Assembly: GCA_002025645.1 (NCBI GenBank)
Contig: CP018783.1
Coordinates: 2,418,001 to 2,482,000, forward strand
Source of the DNA: Curtobacterium pusillum
GTDB lineage: Bacteria > Actinomycetota > Actinomycetes > Actinomycetales > Microbacteriaceae
Direction of reading: 5' to 3'
DNA length: 64,000 nucleotides
In this document: piece after piece, positions 44,438 to 53,400 of the stretch
How the letters are laid out: every line of letters starts with the position of its first letter
Numbering within the stretch: position 1 is the stretch's first letter
Program-made: the position numbers and the translations under genes
The notes under the pieces: model-generated
The model's input: only the letters and a program-made list of their open reading frames with translations
What the model was told of the DNA's origin: nothing
Database searches by the model: none

Positions 44438-45639
44438 GTCGCCCCGACCTGGTGCGCGGACTGACGTCCGCGCGGGTGAGCCGGCGGGGGTTCCTCGCCG
44501 GTGGCGGCGCTGCCGCCGTCGCCGCCCTCCTCGCCGGGTGCAGCATCAAGGGATCCGCGGCGTCGATGGGTCCCGCCGTCGACTGGACGGCGTTCTGGAA
44601 GGACGCGAAGCCGACCAAGGAACTCAACTTCGCGAACTGGCCGCTGTACATCGACTCCGACCACGGCAAGTCCGAGTCGCTCGCACTGTTCAAGCGGGAG
44701 ACCGGCATCGCGGTCGACTACCAGGCGGTCATCCAGGACAACGCGACCTTCTACGCGACCGTCTCGCCGATCCTCCGGGCGCAGGGTGCCACCGGCTACG
44801 ACCTCGTCGTGATGACGAACGGGTACGAGCTCACCGAGATGATCGACAACGGGTTCGTCTGCGAACTCGACCACTCGCGGCTGCCGAACTTCGCCGCGAA
44901 CGCGTCCGACTCGGTGAAGGACCCGATCTACGACCCGGGCAACAAGCACTCGGTCGTGTGGCAGACCGGGTTCACGGGGCTCGCGTACAACCCGAAGTAC
45001 ACCGGCCGGAAGATCACCTCGTTCAAGGACCTCCTCGATCCCGCGTTCACGGGGCGCATCGGGCTGATGAGCGACAACACCGAGCTCGGCTCCCTGGCAC
45101 TGCTCGCGCTCGGGATCGCTCCGGAGCAGTCGACGCCGGCGGACTGGCGGAAGGCGCAGGAGTGGCTCCGGCAGCTCCGGCCGAACGTCACCGGGTTCTA
45201 CGACCAGAGCTACATCAACCGGCTCGAGAACGGTGACACCTGGATCACCCAGGCGTGGTCCGGCGACGTGTTCCAGGCGCAGCAGTCCGGGTTCCCGCAC
45301 CTGGAGTTCGTCACGCCCGAGGAGGGGCAGATGACCTGGCACGACAACATGCTCATCCCGCGGCAGGCCTCGAACCCGGTGTCTGCGCTGGAGTGGATGA
45401 ACTTCTACTACACGCCGAAGGCCGCCGGCATCGTCGAGGACTACGTCAACTACGTCTGCCCGGTGCCCGGCGCCGAGGACTACGTCCGGAACGAGCTCGA
45501 CGACCCGACCGTGGCGGACAGTCCGCTGGTGTTCCCGTCGGAAGAGGTGTTGGCGAAGTCGCACGAGTTCCGCGTGTTCAAGAACTACGACGAGTACTCG
45601 GAGTGGAACGGCATCTTCAACGCGGTGGTGCAGTCGTGA
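44434..45639 (+). CDS. potD: polyamine ABC transporter substrate-binding protein (Tat-exported lipoprotein)
   Basis: Extracytoplasmic binding protein of 401 residues. The N-terminus is a Tat signal with twin Arg17-Arg18 (SRRGFLAGGG) and a lipobox LLAGC with Cys36, so it is exported folded and anchored by lipid. The mature part is PotD/PotF-like: LNFANWPLYID, GYDLVVMTNGYELTEMIDNG, LENGDTWITQAWSGDVFQA. GTG start at 44434 overlaps potA; the stop overlaps potB. Name follows the fold and context; exact polyamine is unknown. Confidence 0.92.
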   Translation: MSRPDLVRGLTSARVSRRGFLAGGGAAAVAALLAGCSIKGSAASMGPAVDWTAFWKDAKPTKELNFANWPLYIDSDHGKSESLALFKRETGIAVDYQAVIQDNATFYATVSPILRAQGATGYDLVVMTNGYELTEMIDNGFVCELDHSRLPNFAANASDSVKDPIYDPGNKHSVVWQTGFTGLAYNPKYTGRKITSFKDLLDPAFTGRIGLMSDNTELGSLALLALGIAPEQSTPADWRKAQEWLRQLRPNVTGFYDQSYINRLENGDTWITQAWSGDVFQAQQSGFPHLEFVTPEEGQMTWHDNMLIPRQASNPVSALEWMNFYYTPKAAGIVEDYVNYVCPVPGAEDYVRNELDDPTVADSPLVFPSEEVLAKSHEFRVFKNYDEYSEWNGIFNAVVQS

Positions 45640-46547
45640 CCGCCCTGTCGGTGGGCGCGCCGCCGTCGGTGCCGGTCCGGCGGGGCCGGCGTCGGAGCAC
45701 GCCGTTCCTACTCGCCCTGGTCGGCACCGCCTACCTCTGCGTGTTCTTCGTCATCCCACTCGTGTCCGGGCTCATCGTCTCGCTCATGTCGGGCAACCCG
45801 GACGACGGCTACACGTTCACGTGGAACTTCGGGATCTACTCGTCGCTGTTCGTCGACCCGCAGGTGCCGTACCTGACGTTCCTGCTCCGATCGCTCTGGT
45901 ACGGCTTCGCTGCAACGCTGGTGACCATCATCGTCGGGTACCCGGTCGCGTACTTCATCGCGTTCCGGGTCTCGCCGCGGTGGAAGAACCCGCTGCTCAT
46001 GCTCGTGTTCGTCAGCTTCCTGGTCTCGTTCATCATCCGGACCGACATGTGGGCGTTCGTGCTCGCGTCGCAGGGGCCGGTCGTCACCTTCCTGCAGGGG
46101 ATCGGGATCGCCGGCAAGGACTTCCACATCCTCGGCACCGGCGGCGCGGTCATCTTCGGCGACGCGTACAACGACCTGGCGTTCATGGTGCTGCCGATCT
46201 ACGCCGCACTCGAGCGCATCGACCCCCGGCTCGGTGAGGCCGCCAACGACCTGTACGCCGGGAAGTTCCGGGCGTTCTGGCACACCACCCTCCCGCTGTC
46301 CCGGTCCGGCATCTTCGCCGGCGTGCTGCTCGTGTTCATCGACTGCGTGGGGGACCCGGTGAACTCGGCGCTGCTCGGCGGCACGAACACGTACACGATC
46401 GGCCAGGCGATCCAGGACGCCTACTCCGGCAACCAGCAGTACAACGTCGCCGCCGCGCTGTCGACCGTCCTCATGGTCGTGCTCGGCATCATCCTGTTCA
46501 TCTACGCCCGCGTGTCCGGCACCGACGACCTCGAGGACCTCGTATGA
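45636..46547 (+). CDS. potB: polyamine ABC transporter permease (PotB-like)
   Basis: Permease of 303 residues with six membrane helices and the EAA loop (ALERIDPRLGEAANDLYAGKFRAFWHTTLPLSRSGI in pieces: EAANDLYAG, TTLPLSRSGI) that docks on PotA. An Arg-rich N-terminal tail precedes helix 1 (FLLALVGTAYLCVFFVIPLV). GTG start at 45636 overlaps potD by 4 bp and the stop overlaps potC by 4 bp. Confidence 0.93.
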   Translation: MTALSVGAPPSVPVRRGRRRSTPFLLALVGTAYLCVFFVIPLVSGLIVSLMSGNPDDGYTFTWNFGIYSSLFVDPQVPYLTFLLRSLWYGFAATLVTIIVGYPVAYFIAFRVSPRWKNPLLMLVFVSFLVSFIIRTDMWAFVLASQGPVVTFLQGIGIAGKDFHILGTGGAVIFGDAYNDLAFMVLPIYAALERIDPRLGEAANDLYAGKFRAFWHTTLPLSRSGIFAGVLLVFIDCVGDPVNSALLGGTNTYTIGQAIQDAYSGNQQYNVAAALSTVLMVVLGIILFIYARVSGTDDLEDLV

Positions 46548-47422
46548 CCGCCGTCGCACCGACCCGCTCGTCCACCGCCCCGACGTCGCCCGTCACCGGC
46601 GCGACCGGTCGCCTGCCCGGCCGGCACGGCGTGAACCGTCGCGGGCCGTGGCTCGCCATCGTGTACTGGGTCGTCATCGCCATCACCCTGGTGCCGATCG
46701 TCTACATGATCGTGTACTCGTTCAACGACGCCCCGACGAACCGGCTGTCGTTCGCCTGGAACGGCTTCACGACCTACTGGTACGCGAACCTCGTGAACGT
46801 CTCCGGGCTCGGCCAGGCGTTCGTCACCTCGGTCGTCATCGCGTTCCTGGCCGCCCTGATCTCCGTCGCGATCGGTCTGCCGCTGGCCCTGGCGCTCGAG
46901 CGGTACAGGTTCTTCGGGCGCGGTGCCGTCAACGCGGTCGTCTTCGCGGACATCGCGGCGCCGTCGATCGTCGTCGGGTCGGCGTCGCTGTCGTTCTTCC
47001 TGTCGATCGGCCTCGGCACCGGGTTCCTCACCGTGCTGCTGACGCACGTCGCGTTCGACGTCGCGTACGTGGTGGTGGTGCTCCGAGCGCGGATCGCCGG
47101 GACCTCCCGGGCGCTTGAGGAGGCCGCGGGCGATCTCGGGGCGACACCGTTCCAGGCGTTCCGGCTCGTGACGCTTCCGCTGCTCGCGCCTGGCATGCTC
47201 GCAGCGGGACTCCTGGCGCTGGCGATGTCGATCGACGACTACGTGATCACGTCGTTCGTCGCCGGGCCCTCTGTGACGTTCCCGCTGTTCGTGTACGGCG
47301 CCGCGAAGGCCGGGATGCCGCCGCAGGTGCTGTGCTTCGGGACGCTGGTGTTCGCGGTCGGGCTGCTCGTCGCGCTGCTGAACGGGGCGCTGAACCGGCG
47401 CTTGACCCGGACGCGCGGCTGA
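46544..47422 (+). CDS. potC: polyamine ABC transporter permease (PotC-like)
   Basis: Second permease, 292 residues, six helices, EAA loop EEAAGDLGATPFQAFRLVTLPLL and the PotC-typical SIDDYVITSFVAGPSVTFPLFVYG. A 35-residue Thr/Ser/Arg-rich N-terminal tail precedes the first helix. ATG overlaps potB (ATGA). Last gene of the transporter operon; a strong hairpin follows 8 bp after the stop. Confidence 0.93.
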   Translation: MTAVAPTRSSTAPTSPVTGATGRLPGRHGVNRRGPWLAIVYWVVIAITLVPIVYMIVYSFNDAPTNRLSFAWNGFTTYWYANLVNVSGLGQAFVTSVVIAFLAALISVAIGLPLALALERYRFFGRGAVNAVVFADIAAPSIVVGSASLSFFLSIGLGTGFLTVLLTHVAFDVAYVVVVLRARIAGTSRALEEAAGDLGATPFQAFRLVTLPLLAPGMLAAGLLALAMSIDDYVITSFVAGPSVTFPLFVYGAAKAGMPPQVLCFGTLVFAVGLLVALLNGALNRRLTRTRG

Positions 47423-47430
47423 CGCCCGGA

Positions 47431-47465
47431 GCTCCCCGCACTCGTCGTACGCGAGTGCGGGGAGC
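47431..47465. terminator. bidirectional terminator between potC and the small leftward gene
   Basis: Perfect 14-bp stem GCTCCCCGCACTCG/CGAGTGCGGGGAGC around 7 nt, lying 8 bp from the potC stop and 7 bp from the stop of the convergent small gene. Confidence 0.85.
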
Positions 47466-47471
47466 CCTGTC

Positions 47472-47582
47472 TCAGTCCTTCCGGACCAGGTCGACGAGGA
47501 GCCTGGCGAGGTTCACGAGCAAGCCCGCGACCCCCAGCCAGAGCACCTGACGCCTGGGCTTGGGATCGGTGTCGTTCGACAT
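47472..47582 (-). CDS. very small membrane protein (36 residues)
   Basis: Encodes MSNDTDPKPRRQ followed by one hydrophobic/amphipathic helix (VLWLGVAGLLVNLARLLVDL) and a charged end RKD. GGAGG lies 9 nt before the ATG at 47582, and a good terminator follows the stop, so it has the features of a real short gene. A longer frame to 47771 would run through the hairpin block and is not favoured. No family known. Confidence 0.5.
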   Translation of the reverse strand: MSNDTDPKPRRQVLWLGVAGLLVNLARLLVDLVRKD

Positions 47583-47669
47583 CGAGACCACCTCCGGTGT
47601 CAGCGCCGGCGGACACGAGGAGCGGTGGGCTGGGACGGGCGTGCGATCGGGCCGGAGCTCGATTACACT

Positions 47670-47810
47670 GGACCCGAGCGTTGGACTCGGGAACGGATTT
47701 TGCCCGTCCTCGGCTTTCCACTCGGAGAGCAGATCGAAGCCCATCACCGTTGGCGCGGTGGTGGGCTTCACCCTTGCCCGGGAGCACCACCCGGCGGTGG
47801 GGTCCTCCCG
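47670..47810 (+). ncRNA. candidate structured RNA with several hairpins
   Basis: Four stems in a row: CCCGAG/CTCGGG with 7-nt loop (47673-47691), ACGG/CCGT (47693-47707), a 14-bp stem GAAGCCCATCACCG/CGGTGGTGGGCTTC with 6-nt loop (47736-47769), and CGGGAG/CTCCCG enclosing CCACC/GGTGG (47779-47810). GGACCC at the 5' end can also pair with GGGTCC near 47800. The single non-canonical pair in the long stem is G-U only if the plus strand is transcribed. TACACT at 47664 is a possible -10. No Rfam class recognised. Confidence 0.4.
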
Positions 47811-47830
47811 TCATCAGCCTACGTGATACT

Positions 47831-49384
47831 TCACCGTCCAGCGCGGAGCAGGCGGTCGGCGGTGCGGAGCGACAGCGCCATGATCGTCAGCGCCGGGTTC
47901 GCGATGAGGGAGCTCGGGAAGACCGAGTTGTCGACGATCCACATGTTCGGCACGTCCCACGACCGACCGGCGTCGTCCACGACCGAGTTCCCCGCGTCCG
48001 TGCCCATGCGGGCGGTGCCGACGGTGTGCGCCGTGCGGTCGAGGACCCGGACGTCCTTCCCCCCGGCGGCCTCGACGATCGCCGTCATGGTGCGGACCGC
48101 GTGCTTCGTGATGGCCTCCTCGTTCGACCCGGGCGAGAACGTCACGCGGGCCTTCGGCACCCCGTTCTCGTCCAGTTCGTCTGCGAGGACCAGCCGGTTG
48201 TCGTCGTACGGCAGGCACTCGGCGTTGATGCCGACACCGGCCATCCGCGGGTAGTCCTGCAGGGCACGGACGAGTTCGGCCCCGCGCAGGCCGCCGCCCC
48301 GCACGAGCGAGGTGGCGAGGGTCAGCGGCTGCACGCCGAGGCTCTGGATGAGGTAGCCGCCCGCGAAGTCCGCGTCGGCCGGACGGACGAAGTCCTCGGT
48401 GATGATCGACGACGGGTACCCGCGGTACGACCGCATCGACTCGTCGAACGTCGCCCACACCTGGGTGGCGCCGTGCGCCGTGAAGTTCCGGCCGACCTGA
48501 CCGCTGCTGTTCGCGAGCCCGGTGTGCAGCAGCAGTCGGGGCGTCTCGATCCCGCCAGCTGCGAGCACGAGCGCCCGGCAGCGCTGCCGGTGGTCGCGAC
48601 CGTCCTGGCGGTACACGACCGCCTCGACCTCGCCGCGGGCGTCGAGCTCGATGCCGTGCACGAACGCCTCGGCGCGGATCTCGGCACCGAACGCGACCGC
48701 GGCCGGCAGGTACGTGGTGTCCGTCGACACCTTCGCGCCGTTCCGGCAGCCCTGGTGGCAGGAACCGCACGCGACGCACGCCTGCCGGAGGCCGTGGTGC
48801 TCCTGGTGCCGGTCCTCGGTGGTCAGGCCGACGGGGGCGTCCGTCGCCGTGATGCCGACGGCCGCGGCACCGCGGATCATCATGTCCGACGAGGCGTTCC
48901 GGGCCGGCGGTCCCATCCGGTAGCGGCGGGCCGGGTCCCACGGGTAGTGCGCGGGACCGGCGACGCCGACGTCGTGCTCGACCTGCTCGATCCAGCCGGT
49001 GAGCTCGGCGTGGTCGATCGGCCAGTCCTCGCCCTGCCCGGAGTCGGTGCGGAGCCGGATGTCGTGCGCGTTCGGCCGCGGCGTGAAGGCGCCCCAGTGC
49101 AGGGTCGAGCCGCCGACGCCGGTGCCGCTGTTGTTCGGTCCGAAGGCGGTCGGTGCGCTCCCGCCGCTGATCCGCTCGTCCATCCAGTTGATGTCGCCGG
49201 GGGCCTCGACCTCGTCGGGGGTGTGGTCGTCCGGCTCGGTGTTCGGACCGGCCTCGAGCGCCACGACGCTGAGACCACGTCGGGCGAGGCTGGCGAGGAG
49301 GGGGGCGCCGCCGGCTCCGGTGCCGACGACGACCACGTCGACGACCTCGTCCTCGCTGTGGTGGCGCTGGTGGTCGAGTCTCAT
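47831..49384 (-). CDS. GMC-family FAD oxidoreductase
   Basis: Glucose-methanol-choline oxidoreductase of 517 residues. FAD site VVVGTGAGGAPLLASLARRG then LEAGP; GGSTLHWGAF; a cysteine cluster ACVACGSCHQGCRNGA near residue 203 typical of the large subunit of gluconate 2-dehydrogenase-like enzymes; C-terminal HTVGTARMGTD and VDNSVFPSSLIANPALTIMALSLRTADRLL. It overlaps the upstream fusion gene by ATGA, and that gene supplies a matching small subunit, so the two form a two-component sugar or alcohol dehydrogenase. Substrate not deducible. Confidence 0.9.
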   Translation of the reverse strand: MRLDHQRHHSEDEVVDVVVVGTGAGGAPLLASLARRGLSVVALEAGPNTEPDDHTPDEVEAPGDINWMDERISGGSAPTAFGPNNSGTGVGGSTLHWGAFTPRPNAHDIRLRTDSGQGEDWPIDHAELTGWIEQVEHDVGVAGPAHYPWDPARRYRMGPPARNASSDMMIRGAAAVGITATDAPVGLTTEDRHQEHHGLRQACVACGSCHQGCRNGAKVSTDTTYLPAAVAFGAEIRAEAFVHGIELDARGEVEAVVYRQDGRDHRQRCRALVLAAGGIETPRLLLHTGLANSSGQVGRNFTAHGATQVWATFDESMRSYRGYPSSIITEDFVRPADADFAGGYLIQSLGVQPLTLATSLVRGGGLRGAELVRALQDYPRMAGVGINAECLPYDDNRLVLADELDENGVPKARVTFSPGSNEEAITKHAVRTMTAIVEAAGGKDVRVLDRTAHTVGTARMGTDAGNSVVDDAGRSWDVPNMWIVDNSVFPSSLIANPALTIMALSLRTADRLLRAGR

Positions 49385-50730
49385 CGTGCGGCTCCCGTCG
49401 GTTCCCATGCTTCGCGTTCGTCGGCACCGAGCAGCAGGAAGCCCTGCTTGCGGAGCCCGTCGCCGCCGTTGGCGAACCCGTCGTAGTCGACCGCGGCCAT
49501 CGTCGCGGGGTGCGCCATCCACTGCTTCGCCAGGTCGACGGCAGCGTCCTCGGCCCAGGCCTGCAGCTGCCCGGAGTCCAGGCCCCCTGACACCGGTGTG
49601 TACTCGCCCGCGGTGATCGACTCCAGGACACCGGCGAGGTGCTCGTCGCCCTGGGCCGCATCCGTCTGCAGAACGTCGAGCCCTGCACGGTACGCGTCGA
49701 CGTCGGCGGGCAGTCCGTCCGGGCGCCAGCCGTCCCCGAGTCCGTCGGCGAGCTGGTCGTCGATGCGCAGCGCGAGGTCGATCGGCCGGTCGCCGGGCTG
49801 CGGCACGACGACCCGGGCGACGGCACGGAGGGTGTCGAGCTGCCTTCGGGTGAGGGCACGGGGCTCGCGGTCGGGGGCGTCGGGCAGCGACCGGACGGCG
49901 AGGATCCCGCGGGTGCGGGCGCTGACGCGTGGCGAGGCGATCACCCGGGCGGTGTCGGTGGGGACGACGGGACCGTGGTCGACGCGTCGGCGCCAGAAGT
50001 CCCGGATGCGGTCGGCGACCTCGTCCGGCTGCTCCCACGGCAGCAGGTGCGCGGCCCCGGGGACGACGTCGAACTCGCCGGCGGACCACTGCGGCAGGTT
50101 CAGCGAGCGTTGGGCGTCCGGGCCGAGGTCGCCATCCTCGGCGCCGGCGAGCACGAGCGCGGGGACGGGGTTCGCGGGGAACACGGTCGACCAGTCCTCG
50201 CGGCTGCCGCGGACGAGCCAGTCGGTCCAGGCCTGCGGCACGGCGCGCTGCACGTCGTGCACGGCGGTGGCGTGCGCTTCGGGTGCCAGGCGGGACGCGG
50301 TGTTCGCGTCGACGAAGGTCTCGGCCTCGTCCGGTCCGATCTCGCCGTCGGCCGCCCACCCGAGCATGGTCGCGCGGCGCTCGTCGTCCATCGGCTCCGG
50401 CGACAGCGGCGACGCGGCGAGCAGCACCACGGCCCGGAGCCCGAACAGGCCGTTGGACCCGTCGACGGAGCGGGAGGCCACCACGGAGGCGACCTTGCCG
50501 CCCATCGAGTGCCCGAGCAGCGCCCACTCGGTGACGCCACTGCGACCGATCGCCCGCTCGACGAGCACGACCATCTCCTCGACGGTGGTCCCGGTCGCGG
50601 CGGTGCTCGTCCCGAAGCCGGGCAGGTCGATCCCGACGAGGTCGAGCGTGCCGGCGAGGCGGGTGCGGAGGCCCACGAACTCCTCGGAACTCGAGCCGAG
50701 GGCGTGCAGGCAGAACACGGTGGTGGGCAT
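49381..50730 (-). CDS. alpha/beta hydrolase fused to a gluconate-dehydrogenase-subunit-3-like domain
   Basis: A 449-residue two-domain protein. Residues 1-245 are an alpha/beta hydrolase: CLHALGSSSEEF oxyanion region, nucleophile Ser in LGHSMGGKVAS (near 93), Asp in LVLAGAEDGDLGPD and His in GAAHLLPWEQP. From about 285 to 449 the sequence (ALTRRQLDTLRAVARVVVP...) matches the small, subunit-3-like partner of GMC dehydrogenases. It is immediately upstream of, and coupled to, the GMC large subunit. No Tat signal is present, unusual for subunit 3. The frame is continuous, so the fusion is not a sequencing artefact at this level of inspection. Confidence 0.82.
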   Translation of the reverse strand: MPTTVFCLHALGSSSEEFVGLRTRLAGTLDLVGIDLPGFGTSTAATGTTVEEMVVLVERAIGRSGVTEWALLGHSMGGKVASVVASRSVDGSNGLFGLRAVVLLAASPLSPEPMDDERRATMLGWAADGEIGPDEAETFVDANTASRLAPEAHATAVHDVQRAVPQAWTDWLVRGSREDWSTVFPANPVPALVLAGAEDGDLGPDAQRSLNLPQWSAGEFDVVPGAAHLLPWEQPDEVADRIRDFWRRRVDHGPVVPTDTARVIASPRVSARTRGILAVRSLPDAPDREPRALTRRQLDTLRAVARVVVPQPGDRPIDLALRIDDQLADGLGDGWRPDGLPADVDAYRAGLDVLQTDAAQGDEHLAGVLESITAGEYTPVSGGLDSGQLQAWAEDAAVDLAKQWMAHPATMAAVDYDGFANGGDGLRKQGFLLLGADEREAWEPTGAAR

Positions 50731-50838
50731 CCTTCGTTCCTACGTGCCGGCGTGCTGACGCTCACAGCACCGCTGTACCCCGTGTTTCGAACATGCGAAG
50801 ATCGGCGGCGGCCCGGGCGGAACCGATGGTGGCGACGG

Positions 50839-50844
50839 TAGGTT
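50839..50844 (+). promoter_or_regulatory. -10 element of the ligase operon (leaderless)
   Basis: TAGGTT ends 6 nt before the ATG at 50851, at the head of the ligase-amidotransferase-peptidase operon. Confidence 0.55.
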
Positions 50845-50850
50845 CCAGCC

Positions 50851-53400
50851 ATGAGTGCAGAGCTGACGCTCGGCGCCGAGGAAGAACTGCACCTCATCGA
50901 CCTCGAGTCCGGCCGACTTTCCGCGAAGGCCCCGCGCCTTCTGCCCAAGCTGCCCGCCGATCGCTTCGGCGCGGAACTCCAGCGGACCACCATCGAGACG
51001 AACACCCCCGTGGTGCGCACCCTCGACGACCTCAGACGGGTGATCGTCGACCTCCGCACCGAGCTGAGCGCCGCGATCGCCCCCGCGGGTGTCACGATCG
51101 CAGCGGCCGGTACCGCGCCGCGCTCCGAGTACGCCGACTTCGAGCTGACGAGCGGTGGCCGGTACGGCCGCATGCAGGAGCAGTACCGGATGCTCGTCGA
51201 CGAACAGCTCATCTGCGGCCTGCAGGTGCACGTCGGGGTGAGCGACCGCGACCTGGCGGTGCAGATCGCCCAGCGGGTGGCCCCGGTGCTGCCCGTGCTG
51301 CTGGCGCTCAGTGCCTCGAGTCCGTTCTGGAACGGGCAGGACACCGGGTACTCGTCGTTCCGCAGCATCATCTGGCAGCGCTGGCCGTCCGCCGGCAGTT
51401 TCGGGCGCGTGTCCGACGCGGCCGAGTACGACAAGGTGCTCGACGACCTCATCGCATCCGGCGTCATCGCGGACAAGAAGATGGCGTACTTCGACGTCCG
51501 CCCCTCGTCGCACGCGCCGACGCTCGAGCTGCGGGTCTGCGACGCGACGCCGATCGTCGACGACGCGGTCCTGATCGCCGGGCTGTTCCGGGCGGCCGTC
51601 CGGAAGGCCGAGAAGGCGGTCGAGTCCGGTGCCGAGTGGCACCCCCGGAGCGAGCCCCTGCACCGGGCCGCGATGTGGCAGGCGGCCCGCGGTGGACTGA
51701 CCGGCGAACTGCTCGGCCTCGGGCAGCACCCGGAACGGCTCCCCGCCGAGACCGCCGTCCGGCAGCTCGTCTCCCGCCTCCGCCCGGAACTCGAGGAGCT
51801 CGGGGACTGGAGCACCGTGGCCGAACTCGCCGAGGACACCCTCGCCCGCGGCAACTCCACCGACCGGCAGCGCACCGCGTACGCCGAGCGCGGCGAGCTC
51901 GACGACGTCGTTGCCTCTGTGGTCGAGGACACCGCCGGTACGCCGTCCGGCCGCAGCGAGCACCCGACCGTGACGCTGCCGTCGTACCGCGTCCGCGCCG
52001 GCGACGAGGCGGTCGGCCCCGGTGCCCGACCGCGCCCCGCCTTCCGGGACCTCGCCCTGTTCTTCCGCGACTGGGACGCCGAGACCACGATCGACCGGTG
52101 CGCCGCCCGTGACGCCTGGACCCGCGAGCACGAGGTCGGGTTCGTCGTCGACGGTGGCGTCCAGGCCTTCGGGTGCGACCTCGTCCCGCGGACGATCAGC
52201 GCCTACGAGTGGAGCCAGCTCGCCGCCGGCCTGTCGCAGCGGGCCCGTGCCGTCGAGCTGTTCCTGCGCGACGCGTACGGCGAGCAGCGGATCGTCGCGG
52301 ACGGCGCGATGGACGCACACCAGTTCGTCGGTGCGAACGGCTGGGACCCGGACGCGTCGCGCCTCCCCGCGTCGGCCGTCCGAGCGCCGGTGATGGGCTT
52401 CGACCTGGTCCGGAACGAGTTCGGCGGGTGGCGCGTCCTCGAGGACAACGTCCGGTCGCCCTCGGGCGTCGCGTACGGCATCGCCCTCCGTGAGCTGATG
52501 GACGACGTCGTGCCGGACGCGCCGCGTCCCGCGAACCTGCGCGACCCGGCGAACGTCACCGCGCGCCTCCGCGACACCCTGCGGACCAACGCGACCGCCG
52601 TCACCGGCAACCCGGACCCGGTGATCGCACTGATCAGCGACGGCCCCGCCGCCGGCGCGTGGTTCGAGCACCGCAGGCTGGCCGACGGGGCCGGGTTGCG
52701 CCTCCTGGCCGACACCGACCTGGACGTCCGCGACGGCCACGTCGTCGTCGCGGCGACCGGCGAGGTCCTGGACGGGCTGTACCTGCGGATCGACCGGGAC
52801 GCGAGCGCCCTGACCACCGAGCGCACCCCGGACCTGGGCGCCCGGATCCTCGACGCGGCCGAAGCCGGACGGGTGCACCTGGCGAACGCCCCCGGCAACG
52901 CGCTCGTCGACGACAAGGCGATGTACGTCAACGTGCCCGACCTCATCTGGTACTACCTCGACGAGAAGCCCCTGCTCGACTCGGTGCCCACCTACCGCAC
53001 GAGCATCGAGGGCGAACGGCTCTCCGTGCTCGACCGCGTCGGCGAACTCGTCACGAAGCCGGTCGACGGCGAGGGCGGCAGGGACGTCCTCATCGGTCCA
53101 AGCGCGAGCGCCCCCGAGGTCGCCGAGCGACGGCGCGCGATCGCGGCGGACCCCGCGGGCTGGGTCGGGCAGGAGGTCGTGCAGCTCTCGTCCCACCCGA
53201 CGATCGGTCCGGCGGGGCTCGACCCCCGGCACGTCGACCTCCGCGCCTTCGTGTACGTCACGGGCACCGGTCCGGACGACACCCACCTCGCCGACGTCGC
53301 GCTCACCCGCGTCGCACCGGAGGGCAGCATGGTCGTGAACTCCTCGCGGGGTGGCGGCGCCAAGGACACCTGGATCATCGGAACGGCAGGGGACAGCTGA
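50851..53400 (+). CDS. GCS2-type carboxylate-amine ligase fused to circularly permuted ATP-grasp ligase
   Basis: An 849-residue double ligase. Residues 1-365 are a glutamate-cysteine ligase type 2 (YbdK/EgtA-like) domain: LGAEEELHLID, QRTTIETNTPVV, GLQVHVGVSDRDLA, YFDVRPSSHAPTLELRVCDATP. After a short linker, residues about 385-849 are a circularly permuted type 2 ATP-grasp: AYEWSQLAAGLSQRARAVELFLRDAYG, RVLEDNVRSPSGVAYG, NAPGNALVDDKAMY, ending NSSRGGGAKDTWI. Both halves form amide bonds using ATP, so the protein may add two amino acids or amines in sequence. TAGGTT stands 6 nt before the ATG. Its stop overlaps the amidotransferase by one base. Confidence 0.9.
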   Translation: MSAELTLGAEEELHLIDLESGRLSAKAPRLLPKLPADRFGAELQRTTIETNTPVVRTLDDLRRVIVDLRTELSAAIAPAGVTIAAAGTAPRSEYADFELTSGGRYGRMQEQYRMLVDEQLICGLQVHVGVSDRDLAVQIAQRVAPVLPVLLALSASSPFWNGQDTGYSSFRSIIWQRWPSAGSFGRVSDAAEYDKVLDDLIASGVIADKKMAYFDVRPSSHAPTLELRVCDATPIVDDAVLIAGLFRAAVRKAEKAVESGAEWHPRSEPLHRAAMWQAARGGLTGELLGLGQHPERLPAETAVRQLVSRLRPELEELGDWSTVAELAEDTLARGNSTDRQRTAYAERGELDDVVASVVEDTAGTPSGRSEHPTVTLPSYRVRAGDEAVGPGARPRPAFRDLALFFRDWDAETTIDRCAARDAWTREHEVGFVVDGGVQAFGCDLVPRTISAYEWSQLAAGLSQRARAVELFLRDAYGEQRIVADGAMDAHQFVGANGWDPDASRLPASAVRAPVMGFDLVRNEFGGWRVLEDNVRSPSGVAYGIALRELMDDVVPDAPRPANLRDPANVTARLRDTLRTNATAVTGNPDPVIALISDGPAAGAWFEHRRLADGAGLRLLADTDLDVRDGHVVVAATGEVLDGLYLRIDRDASALTTERTPDLGARILDAAEAGRVHLANAPGNALVDDKAMYVNVPDLIWYYLDEKPLLDSVPTYRTSIEGERLSVLDRVGELVTKPVDGEGGRDVLIGPSASAPEVAERRRAIAADPAGWVGQEVVQLSSHPTIGPAGLDPRHVDLRAFVYVTGTGPDDTHLADVALTRVAPEGSMVVNSSRGGGAKDTWIIGTAGDS

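Noticed and set aside
47670-47810. Signal recognition particle RNA, tmRNA or RNase P at the multi-hairpin block
   Set aside because: The conserved GGUCAGGNCCGGAAGGAAGCAG-type SRP segment, tmRNA ends and RNase P core words are absent.
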